15,217 nt of DNA from Anammoximicrobium sp964409865 (lineage in GTDB: Bacteria; Planctomycetota; Planctomycetia; Pirellulales; Pirellulaceae): NCBI GenBank assembly GCA_964409865.1, contig CAYPGE010000214.1, positions 1 through 15,217 of the forward strand, written 5' to 3'. The number at the start of each line of letters is the position of its first letter. Positions within the stretch are counted from its first letter, which is position 1. The translations under genes were made by a program, and so were the position numbers. Shown piece after piece: positions 7,588 to 14,324 of the stretch. The notes below the pieces were generated by a model. That model worked only from the letters and a program-made list of their open reading frames with translations. It did no database searches and had not been told where the DNA came from.

Positions 7588-8205
7588 ATGCTGACGGAAA
7601 CGCAATCGCGTTGTATTCTTGGAAGCATCTCGTTGGTCCTGGCGGTGACCGCCGCCGGTTGCGGAAAGAGCGTCAGCGACCTGGCCTCGTCGGTCAAAGA
7701 CGCCGCTTCTGAAGGCATGCAGTCCGTGAAAGACAAGGCGCAACAAGTCGGTCAGGACGTCGCTGACAAGGCCCGGGGCATGACCGACAAGGCGGCCGAA
7801 ACCCTGGAGATGGCGGGCACCATGCAGCTGAAGATCGATCAGCCGCTGCAGGTTTCCGCCTGCTACGCCAGTTTCTCCCGTGTCCAGGCCGCCGGGGTCG
7901 GCGTGCTGCAATTGCAGAGCTATCGGGACGCCCCGCAGGAGGCATTTCCCTCCGTGTTCGTGCGCGCCTCCTGTTCGTCCGCCACGTTGGCCGACTTGGC
8001 AGGCCAAACGCTCGCCGCGCAGATGTTCGTTCAGGCCCAGGAGAACGGCCCCGTCTGGTCGGCCACCGACCAGCCGGTCCAACTGAAAATCACCGCCGTT
8101 GAAGAGAAACAGCTCAAGGCGGAAATCGTCAGCGGCAGCCTCGCCCACAGCGGCACGGGAGCGACGCAAGCCGTGAGCGGAACATTCGAGGGAGTGCTGC
8201 AATAG
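7588..8205 (+). CDS. Small lipoprotein with amphipathic helical repeats, unknown function
   Basis: The 205-aa product has a signal sequence (CILGSISLVLAVTAAGC) with lipobox TAAGC, so it is probably a lipid-anchored protein. Directly after it come about 45 residues rich in K, D, A and Q (SSVKDAASEGMQSVKDKAQQ onward to KAAETLEM). They show a loose 11-residue periodicity like LEA or apolipoprotein amphipathic helices. The C-terminal 110 residues look like a compact alpha/beta domain that I do not recognise. The start is ATG 7588, supported by aaaaggg at 7573-7579; an in-frame ATG at 7570 is the alternative. A possible promoter upstream, TTGACC at 7470 and TATTAT at 7498, has a spacer of 22 bp, which is too long to trust. 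It is followed by another exported protein in the same direction. Confidence 0.75.
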   Translation: MLTETQSRCILGSISLVLAVTAAGCGKSVSDLASSVKDAASEGMQSVKDKAQQVGQDVADKARGMTDKAAETLEMAGTMQLKIDQPLQVSACYASFSRVQAAGVGVLQLQSYRDAPQEAFPSVFVRASCSSATLADLAGQTLAAQMFVQAQENGPVWSATDQPVQLKITAVEEKQLKAEIVSGSLAHSGTGATQAVSGTFEGVLQ

Positions 8206-8218
8206 ATTCGGAAACCGC

Positions 8219-8364
8219 GATGCGGGATGCGCGATGCGGGATCGGATGGGAGATGCGCGCGTGGCCAACGACCGTAAGGATCGGCGTCTCGTCCGTCGAT
8301 TTCCGGTGTCAGCCGTGAATCGTCGTACCCCGTACCCCGGATCCCGTACCCGGCAACCCGCATC
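8219..8364. repeat. Short repeats between two exported-protein genes
   Basis: This spacer holds gatgcggga twice (8219-8227 and 8233-8241) with gatgcgcg variants between and after. Further on, gtacccc occurs as a tandem pair (8325-8331, 8332-8338) with a third gtaccc at 8346. It ends with cccgcatc (8357-8364), the inverse of gatgcggg. The outer motifs therefore form an inverted pair about 130 bp apart. No gene is visible in the 195-bp spacer. Confidence 0.6.
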
Positions 8365-8400
8365 TTTCTGCTTCGTTGTTTTCTCGGTCGGAGCCATGCC

Positions 8401-10251
8401 ATGCTTTCCTACCTCTTGTCAAACATGACTGTCCGTTCGATGGCCGCCGGTGCCTTGCTGGCGATCGGCCTGTGCCGCGGGGTCTGTCAGGCCAATCCGA
8501 ATTCTGGCGGGCCGATGAACCCGCTGGACATTCACAACCTGACCAACGGGCAGCCGTTGCTCAGCACGGCGGACGGTTTGTTCGCTTCGCTGTTCAAGGA
8601 CATTCAGGCAATCAGCGCCAATCCGGCGCGGGTGGCGGGAAAGAAGTTGGGTGAGCTGAACGTGCAGATCCGCCAACTGCGGCGTACCGCCCTCGATTTG
8701 CAGTTGCTGGGTGAGACGGCAGGCGCCGACTATCGCCTCCGTGCCGACGTGCTCGGCGCGCAACTGGAGGACATCGCGGAAGTGTTCCGGACGACGCCTG
8801 CCGGAAAACAGTACTGCAGTCAAGCCTCCCAGTACCTGTCGAGCCCCAAGGCCGCTCAAGCTCGGGACGCAACCTTACGGAACGTGAAGCAGATGCTGGC
8901 AGCGGGGAAATTGGACGAAGCCTTCAAGAACTTCAACGAGGCTTTCGACCAGCTGACGTATCTCACGATGGTGCTGGGGCGGCCCGGACGCCCGTACGAA
9001 GCGCCGTTTGCGATGCTCGAACTGCAGGTCAACCCCGGCAGGAACACGGCTTTCCGGCAGCGGGCCCAGGCCGCCCTCGATCAAGCCGCCGCTTCGCTGC
9101 TGCCGAAGACCCAGGAACTCCTGCAGAGCGTTGCTTCCACCGCCGCCACCTTGCGGACCGCGCCTTCTGCAACCGTCGGCGATCAGACCTTGAACGGCCC
9201 GCAGTGCCTGGAGTCGTTTGGCACGACGTGGCAGCAGTTGCACCTGTCCGCGGTCCGCTGCCGCGCCGTCGCCTGGGCTTGCACGACCGGCATTCCGGAC
9301 GCAGGCTGCTCGCAGCGGACGGGGCCACCGCGAATCGTAGACGCCGACTACCGGCGATTCTACGAGGAAATGGCGACAGCCCTGGCGTCGTTGATCGAGG
9401 CCGATGCCCAACGGGCCGCGGCCAACGACGTGCGGGCCCTGTACGTCCAGTACCTCCAAGTGCTCGCGCCCCTGGTCGCCAACACCCGCGACGACAAACT
9501 CAAGTTGGCCGTCCAACCGGCCCTCGACAAGTTGGCCGCCAAGTCCACATCGTTCGCGGAGGAGGTCAGGACTTACGTCACCGCCACGCACGAACTCCTG
9601 CGTTGGCGGCAAAGATTGGCTGCGGCCGCCGCTGCCTCCGCCGCTGCGACGTTTTCCCCCAGCGATCAAGCGATGCTGAAGTTTTTTGTCAGCGACGGCG
9701 AGTATCGCGGACTGTTCAAACCCGACGACCGCGATCCGTCGTTCGCCATCCTGATGGCGTCGTGCCCCAGCGTGATCCAGCCCGCGATGCAGCGAGCGCT
9801 GGAGCAGCCTGTTCGGGTCAGGGACATCGTTGGCCTCAGCGGCCGTAAGATGGGGGTCGCCAGGTACGGCAGCCGACACTATGCAACGGTGCCTCTCCCG
9901 GACGTCAGCAGTGAACGGGTCAAGCTGCAGCAAGACCTTTTGATCACCGCGCAGCAGCCGGCGTTGTCCTTGGAGAGCATGATGGCCGTCGACTCCGCGC
10001 AGCGTGGCAATTACGTCGCTGCCGGTGGGACAGTGAACTGCTTCCATTTGGAGGGTCTGATTCCCAGGTTTGCCGCACTGCGCCCAGAGGCCCAGCAATT
10101 GGTCGCGCTTGGCCCGTTGCCCGCGGAGGTGTTGCCGGAGAGCATCATCGATCACGTCCTGGTCCGTTTTGACGTCACGCCCGCGTGGGTCCATCACACG
10201 TACTTCTTTTTGCCCGTTACTCGTGCGGCGGCCGCCACAGACGCCAAGTAA
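8401..10251 (+). CDS. Exported protein of unknown function, 616 aa
   Basis: The protein starts with a signal peptide (MTVRSMAAGALLAIGLC, likely cut near VCQA-NP), so it should be exported. I recognise no domain in the remainder. Residues about 55-280 are predicted mostly helical and hydrophilic (ELNVQIRQLRRTALDLQLLG, NVKQMLAAGKLDEAFKNFNE). A second helical segment runs from about 315 to 425. The last 190 residues are more mixed, with SLSGRKMG-like and VPLPDVSSERVKLQQDLLIT stretches and a VRFDVTPAWVHHTYFFLPV end. No catalytic motif is obvious. ATG 8401 is chosen because GGAG lies at 8390-8393 with a 7-nt spacer. In-frame ATGs at 8425 and 8440 would still leave a signal peptide. It lies 195 bp after the lipoprotein gene in the same orientation. 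Confidence 0.75.
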   Translation: MLSYLLSNMTVRSMAAGALLAIGLCRGVCQANPNSGGPMNPLDIHNLTNGQPLLSTADGLFASLFKDIQAISANPARVAGKKLGELNVQIRQLRRTALDLQLLGETAGADYRLRADVLGAQLEDIAEVFRTTPAGKQYCSQASQYLSSPKAAQARDATLRNVKQMLAAGKLDEAFKNFNEAFDQLTYLTMVLGRPGRPYEAPFAMLELQVNPGRNTAFRQRAQAALDQAAASLLPKTQELLQSVASTAATLRTAPSATVGDQTLNGPQCLESFGTTWQQLHLSAVRCRAVAWACTTGIPDAGCSQRTGPPRIVDADYRRFYEEMATALASLIEADAQRAAANDVRALYVQYLQVLAPLVANTRDDKLKLAVQPALDKLAAKSTSFAEEVRTYVTATHELLRWRQRLAAAAAASAAATFSPSDQAMLKFFVSDGEYRGLFKPDDRDPSFAILMASCPSVIQPAMQRALEQPVRVRDIVGLSGRKMGVARYGSRHYATVPLPDVSSERVKLQQDLLITAQQPALSLESMMAVDSAQRGNYVAAGGTVNCFHLEGLIPRFAALRPEAQQLVALGPLPAEVLPESIIDHVLVRFDVTPAWVHHTYFFLPVTRAAAATDAK

Positions 10252-10557
10252 ACCCTGATTCAGTTTCAGGCAGTTGACGCGAGCGGACGCCGACACCGCT
10301 GGTCCGGATGTACAGTCTGTGCCGTCTGCGCACCCGTCCTAGTCTTGCAAAATCTCCTCGACGTTAAATCCTGCTCAGTCCGCATCAAATCACTTCCGAT
10401 GCTAGTCTGTGATCGCTGGGGGTCTTGCGCAATCTAGGCAGGTTCCTCCGACAGGGAAGTTATCGTCGACCGATACGCGCCGCGCGCGGCCTTCGTTGGT
10501 CGCTGGTGGTGTCGGTGTCGCAGACTGAACGAACTCGTTGCCCGGACAGGTGATATC
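10252..10557. other. Intergenic region without a visible gene
   Basis: These 306 bp separate the exported-protein gene from the phosphatase gene. The only structure I see is a spaced direct repeat, gtcttgcaaaatct at 10342-10355 and gtcttgcgcaatct at 10422-10435 (12 of 14 bases equal, 80 bp apart), which could be a regulator site pair. TTGACG occurs at 10274 but has no matching -10 element at proper distance. Confidence 0.4.
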
Positions 10558-12132
10558 GTGACTCGAAAGACCGCAACCCACTTGCGTTTGCACGTCCAAG
10601 AAAGCGCCAGGGGCGAGCACCCGCAACTGGACGAAATCCGCAGTCTTCAGGGCCTGTGCGACGCGTTTCAGCGTGCCACCGGTTGGTCCTTGAAGTTTCG
10701 GCAAGGCGGTGCCAAAGCCGCGCATGCCATTTGGTCTCGGTCGATCGGCGGGGCGACCGGTGGCGAGCCATGTGTCGTTTCGCTGGATGGCGTTGACGAG
10801 TTCAGGGCTGGAACGCGCTTGTTGTCCGAGGAAGGCTGCGACCAGGAGACGGCTCAAGAGTTGGCCGAGTCGATCGCGGAGATGCTGCAGGAATTGCAGC
10901 AGACCAGGTGCGCGCTGTGGCAACGCGAAGCCGAGTTGGCGGTGGGGATTCCGGTGACGCCTCATCCGGACGAGCAAGCCCATTTGGCGGAGCGGTTGGA
11001 GGCCGTGTTGAAGGCCGGGGCGCAAGCGGTGGGTTGCCAAGCGGCGGCGGTCTACTTGCTGGACGACGCGACGCGCAAGCTCAAGCTCCGTTCCTGCTGG
11101 GGCTTGCCGAGATCGCGGTTCCTTGATCCGCCGCGATCGCTGCGCGGTGCGGCGGCGGACTTGGAGGCCTTGGTCGGGCATGCCGTGATCTTGCGGGATT
11201 CCGAACTGCTTCCGCATTGGAAAATCCCGGAGGAATTCCGCTCTGCCGTCTGCGTGCCGGTCTCGAGTCCCACGACGCCCCTCGGGACGCTGTGGATGTT
11301 CTGCGACCGTCGTCGTGATTTCGCCGTCGACGAAACGAACCTGATCGAGATCGTGGCCGGACGGATCGCGGCGGACCTGGAGCGAGCGGTGCTCTTGAGT
11401 CAGACGCTGCAGTTGCGCAGCTTGGCCCGGCAATTGACCCATGCGGCCCAATGGCAGCACCATCGGCTGCCGCGGATCAAGCCGTTGCTGCCGGGTTGGG
11501 ACCTGTCCGGCTGGACGGCGCAAGCGGGTGCCCTGGGTGGCGACTTCCACGACTGGTTCGTCCTGGGCGGCGGGCAATTGGCCGTCGCGGTGGGGGATTC
11601 CCAGGGGAAGATGTTCGAATCGGGGTTGACGACCGCGACGTTGCACACCTCGCTGCGTTCGCACGCCGCTTATCCGCACACCGCGCCCCAGTTGGCGGAA
11701 CGCATCAACGAGACGCTGTGGACCGCCTCCGTCGGGGACCAATTCGCGTCGCTGTTTTACGGGACCGTCCAGCCGGAGACGGGCGCCGTCGAGTCGGTGG
11801 CGGCTGGGCACGTCTATGCGGCGATCGTGGGCGAATCGCTGCGCACGCTGGCCGCTGCCGAGACGCTGCCGCTGGGAACGCAGCCGGACAGCGACTACAC
11901 CGCCGTCACGGATCGCCTCCAGCGCGGCGAAACCCTGGTGGTAGTCAGCGAAGGCGTGCATCGAGCGCTGCGTGGCACCCGCGAACGGGTCCTGTGGCGG
12001 TTCTTCCAGGCCAACCGCGGCCTGGAAGCGGACGACCTGATACGTAAAGCCCGTGGCTTCCTCGACCGCCAATCCCACGAAGACGTCGACGATCAGACGA
12101 TCCTCGTCGTCAAACGTTTGCCCACGTCTTGA
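10558..12132 (+). CDS. GAF-domain PP2C/SpoIIE-type serine phosphatase (RsbU-like)
   Basis: The 524-aa soluble protein has a poorly conserved N-terminal region (1-135). A GAF-type sensor domain follows at about 140-285 (CQAAAVYLLDDATRKLKLRS, FRSAVCVPVSSPTTPLGTLW). A PPM/SpoIIE phosphatase domain fills about 305-520. Metal-binding motifs of the latter are visible: GGDFHD at 327-332 (family GGDFYD), VGDSQGKM with D347 (family GDVSGHG), and DVDDQT with D511 and D512. Such enzymes dephosphorylate anti-sigma antagonist proteins in partner-switching pathways; the GAF domain would sense a small ligand. The partner genes are not in the window. The start is GTG 10558 with AGGTGA 5 nt upstream. The changed GDVSGHG motif (S for V, K for H) is mildly unusual but the metal-binding aspartate remains. 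Confidence 0.85.
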   Translation: MTRKTATHLRLHVQESARGEHPQLDEIRSLQGLCDAFQRATGWSLKFRQGGAKAAHAIWSRSIGGATGGEPCVVSLDGVDEFRAGTRLLSEEGCDQETAQELAESIAEMLQELQQTRCALWQREAELAVGIPVTPHPDEQAHLAERLEAVLKAGAQAVGCQAAAVYLLDDATRKLKLRSCWGLPRSRFLDPPRSLRGAAADLEALVGHAVILRDSELLPHWKIPEEFRSAVCVPVSSPTTPLGTLWMFCDRRRDFAVDETNLIEIVAGRIAADLERAVLLSQTLQLRSLARQLTHAAQWQHHRLPRIKPLLPGWDLSGWTAQAGALGGDFHDWFVLGGGQLAVAVGDSQGKMFESGLTTATLHTSLRSHAAYPHTAPQLAERINETLWTASVGDQFASLFYGTVQPETGAVESVAAGHVYAAIVGESLRTLAAAETLPLGTQPDSDYTAVTDRLQRGETLVVVSEGVHRALRGTRERVLWRFFQANRGLEADDLIRKARGFLDRQSHEDVDDQTILVVKRLPTS

Positions 12133-12156
12133 CGCGACACCGATTTTGCCTAGACT
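12129..12156 (+). promoter_or_regulatory. Likely sigma-70 promoter of the tRNA-Leu gene
   Basis: TTGACG at 12129-12134 and TAGACT at 12151-12156 are separated by 16 bp. Transcription would start near 12163, shortly before the tRNA at 12179. The -35 box overlaps the TGA stop of the phosphatase gene. Confidence 0.5.
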
Positions 12157-12178
12157 TTCAATTGATAACGCACCAGCC

Positions 12179-12262
<84 letters not shown>

Positions 12263-12284
12263 CTAACATATCTACAATACCAGC

Positions 12285-12317
12285 AAGGGCTTGCGACTAC
12301 CGCAAGCCCTTTTCTTT
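12285..12317 (+). terminator. Intrinsic terminator after tRNA-Leu
   Basis: A perfect 11-bp stem (aagggcttgcg at 12285-12295 with cgcaagccctt at 12301-12311) has a 5-nt loop and is followed by ttcttt, giving a T-rich tail. It lies 22 bp beyond the tRNA 3' end. Confidence 0.85.
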
Positions 12318-12340
12318 GCGCCGCAAGCACTTCTGGTTTG

Positions 12341-12445
12341 CCTATGGTCCATTGATGGTCTGAAATGCAGCCGACGTTGATCTGGCGTTCGTCGATCACT
12401 GCACGGCGATGGCCGGATTCGTAGACCATAGCGTAGACCATAGCC
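12341..12445. promoter_or_regulatory. Inverted and tandem repeats between tRNA-Leu and the integrase remnant
   Basis: gtagaccatagc occurs as a perfect tandem pair (12421-12432, 12433-12444). Upstream, ctatggtc (12342-12349) and atggtct (12355-12361) are inverse copies of its core, spaced 13 bp apart against 12 bp for the tandem pair. The set forms an imperfect inverted repeat with arms about 58 bp apart. Its place between the tRNA and an integrase N-terminus suggests recombinase arm sites or an operator for the integrase gene. That role is inferred. Confidence 0.5.
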
Positions 12446-12461
12446 CCATGAGGCCAGTGCT

Positions 12462-12734
12462 ATGGCGAGCCTGGAGCGACAGTCCACGGGCAACTACACC
12501 ATTCGCTTTTACCACGGCAAGCGGAAGTTCAACCGATCCCTGAACACCAAGAGCCAGCGGACAGCCGAAGCCGCACAGGCCAAGATCGAGGAGACGATTC
12601 GGCTCCTCAAGCGAGGCGTGTGGAGGCTGCCCCCAGACGCCAGCTACGACGATGCGGGCGAATTCATCGTGAGCGGCGGTCAGCGAATCAGCAGGCCGAC
12701 CGAACTGCGGACATCCGTCACGCTGGCCCCGTAG
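12462..12734 (+). pseudogene. N-terminal fragment of a tyrosine-type integrase
   Basis: The 90-aa frame (MASLERQSTGNYTIRFYHGK, then KFNRSLNTKSQRTAEAAQAK and IEETIRLLKRGVWRLPPDAS) looks like the first 90 residues of phage-type integrases seen in planctomycete islands, whose full length is about 350-500 aa. The start is well supported: ATG 12462 with TGAGG ending 8 nt upstream. The core-binding and catalytic domains (R, H-x-x-R, Y) are absent in every downstream frame up to the ATPase gene. The frame stops at TAG 12732-12734, right where the core-binding domain should begin. I infer that a deletion removed the rest. A real small protein cannot be excluded. Its position 199 bp after tRNA-Leu fits an integrase gene beside its attachment site. 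Confidence 0.6.
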
Positions 12735-12772
12735 GTTACCCCCAAGGTTGGGATAGGCTATCGGACTGCACC

Positions 12773-13912
12773 GTGTCCAGCCAGAACAATCCAGCAGTCC
12801 TGGTTCCGCCGCAGTATGAAGACGTGGACATCGGGGATGCGGAACCTGTCCGCTGCCTGAAGACCGGACTTTGGTTCCTCGAAGAGAGTGGGATTCGCTA
12901 CGTGGTCCTGCTGGCTCCGGCAGAACGTTACGGACAAACGACGGGAGTCCAGTTTCAGATTGGCGTACCCAACAGCGTCGAAGGCACGGGCATCGCACAG
13001 CGGTTCTTCAAGCACCTGGAAGAGTCCGTGCTGCGGGCCGAGTCGTACCGTGGCAAGATCCTGTCTCTGGAGCACGCTGAACACTCCTACTCTGGCGAAG
13101 CCACCGGCATTACGGTCCACACGCTACGCACTGTGGACAGGAACCACGTCATCCTGCCGAAGAAGGCGCTCGACCTGCTGCACCGAGATGTGATCCAGTT
13201 CGTGCGCCAGCGTCCGCAGTTGGCCAAACTCCGTCAAGCCACGAAGAAGGGCGTGCTTTTCTACGGGCCACCCGGCACCGGCAAGACGCACACCATCCAC
13301 TACCTCGCCAGAGCGTTGAAGGGGCACACGACGCTGCTGGTCACCGCCGAACAGGTCGGCCTGCTGGATGAGTACATGACGCTGGCCCGTTTGCTCCAGC
13401 CCAGCATCGTGGTGATCGAGGATGTGGACCTGATCGCCAGGGAGCGAACGGAGATGGGCAGTCCCTGCGAGGAGGTCTTGCTCAACAAGCTCCTGAACGA
13501 GATGGACGGGCTGAAGGAAGATGCGGACATCCTGTTCATCCTGACCACCAACCGACCAGAATCCCTGGAACGAGCACTGGCGTCCCGCCCTGGCCGAATC
13601 GACCAGGCCATCGAGTTTCCGCTGCCGGACGAAGCCGGACGTGAGAAGCTCATGCGTCTGTACTCCCAGGGCGTCGATGTCCCCGAAGACCTTGCGACGG
13701 TGATCGTGCGGAGGACAGATCGGGTCAGCGGTGCCTTCATCAAGGAACTGATGCGTCGGTCGGTGCAGTTCCACCTGGAACGTAATGGCTCCGGTCGCAT
13801 CGAGTTGCCGGATGTGGAGAACGCCCTGGAGGAGATGCTGTTCAGCGGTGGTTCGCTGAACCTCAAGCTGTTGGGGGCGGAAAAGGCTGACGGCTGCACC
13901 ACCGCCAGTTAG
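12773..13912 (+). CDS. AAA+ ATPase (Cdc48/FtsH-like AAA module)
   Basis: The 379-aa protein has an N-terminal alpha/beta region (1-150; QYEDVDIGDAEPVRCLKTGL, SYRGKILSLEHAE). One complete AAA module follows: Walker A GPPGTGKT at 165-172, Walker B VVIEDVD at 213-219, sensor-1 LTTN at 257-260, and arginines R272 and R275 in ASRPGR. A C-terminal helical lid (FIKELMRRSVQFHLE) ends it. It likely forms an ATP-driven oligomeric remodeller; no protease, nuclease or membrane helix is fused to it. I recall similar stand-alone ATPases in planctomycetes, with function unknown. The frame is open upstream to 12620, but that part overlaps the integrase remnant. I chose GTG 12773 (MSSQNNPAVLVPPQYEDVD); no good ribosome binding site precedes it, so the N-terminus could be truncated. 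It lies 38 bp after the integrase remnant. Confidence 0.8.
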   Translation: MSSQNNPAVLVPPQYEDVDIGDAEPVRCLKTGLWFLEESGIRYVVLLAPAERYGQTTGVQFQIGVPNSVEGTGIAQRFFKHLEESVLRAESYRGKILSLEHAEHSYSGEATGITVHTLRTVDRNHVILPKKALDLLHRDVIQFVRQRPQLAKLRQATKKGVLFYGPPGTGKTHTIHYLARALKGHTTLLVTAEQVGLLDEYMTLARLLQPSIVVIEDVDLIARERTEMGSPCEEVLLNKLLNEMDGLKEDADILFILTTNRPESLERALASRPGRIDQAIEFPLPDEAGREKLMRLYSQGVDVPEDLATVIVRRTDRVSGAFIKELMRRSVQFHLERNGSGRIELPDVENALEEMLFSGGSLNLKLLGAEKADGCTTAS

Positions 13913-13937
13913 TTCTGCGGTCGGTGGGAACACGAAG

Positions 13938-14324
13938 ATGAGCATCTACGCCACGCTTTGGTCAATCAAAATCCGAGATCCGGCATCGTCATGGACCAGC
14001 CCCAGGTGGGTGTAAGTCACGGCCCAAGCGGTGCCGCCGCACATCGGCGATGCGGGGCGCATCGAGATCGTAGCCATAGACGTTCGGTCGAAGGATTTGG
14101 GCCAAGACCCCGGCGAAGTCGTTGGTGTATGGTTCCAAAGGGACGTTGATCTCAGGGAAATCGTCGCAGAGCCGGGCAGGCGGCAGTGGGAAAACGCCTT
14201 CGTCGCCGATCCAGTGGATTTCCGCCACCGGATCACGGGCCGGATGGTTCATTGCGCCGATTTGCATGTGGATTCCTTCAGGCACCTGTGCCCAACCGTT
14301 GTTCCATGTACCCCGTCAGTTTGA
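13938..14324 (+). pseudogene. Disrupted small ORF of the MSIYATLW type
   Basis: From ATG 13938 the frame reads MSIYATLWSIKIRDPASSW and so on to RWV, then an in-frame TAA at 14013-14015, then continues V-TAQAVPPHIGDAG in the same frame to 14324. The start MSIYATLW and the later V-x-AQ-x-VPPHIG string both match a family of small hypothetical proteins known from phages and bacterial islands. In that family the two strings are joined by one continuous segment. A TAC-to-TAA change would explain the stop. After HIGDAG the expected GYGYEDGDPYADFLPP-like segment is not present, so the 3' half may be foreign or decayed. GGGA lies about 9 nt before the ATG. It follows the ATPase gene by 25 bp. It overlaps a minus-strand frame described next; only one of them may be real in the overlap. 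Confidence 0.42.
13989..14267 (-). CDS. Short frame starting like a TIM-barrel sugar isomerase, probably truncated
   Basis: ATG 14267-14265 is preceded by GAAGGA with a 6-nt spacer and lies 10 nt after the stop of the CBS gene, so translation here is likely. The first 24 residues, MQIGAMNHPARDPVAEIHWI and GDEG, look like the N-terminus of xylose isomerase-like TIM-barrel (sugar phosphate isomerase/epimerase) proteins. Those normally continue FDF-x-D-L-x-LEPP for about 270 aa. Here the sequence switches to VFPLPPARLCDDFPEINVPL and ends after 92 aa. A frame change near 14040 would give a different tail, CGGTAWAVTYTHLGLVHDD to a stop at 13946. I infer a truncated or rearranged last gene of the operon; a genuine small protein remains possible. 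Confidence 0.45.
   Translation of the reverse strand: MQIGAMNHPARDPVAEIHWIGDEGVFPLPPARLCDDFPEINVPLEPYTNDFAGVLAQILRPNVYGYDLDAPRIADVRRHRLGRDLHPPGAGP

Noticed and set aside
8875..10296. 473-aa minus-strand open frame
   Set aside because: Antisense to the 616-aa exported protein, which has a signal peptide and ribosome binding site. The minus frame has shadow-like composition and no recognisable motif.
10402..12078. 558-aa minus-strand open frame
   Set aside because: It is antisense to the phosphatase gene, whose frame has clear GAF and PP2C motifs. The minus frame is rich in R, Q, P and L, as expected of a shadow in GC-rich DNA.
12396..12998. 200-aa minus-strand open frame
   Set aside because: It is antisense to both the integrase fragment and the ATPase start, and has no recognisable domain.
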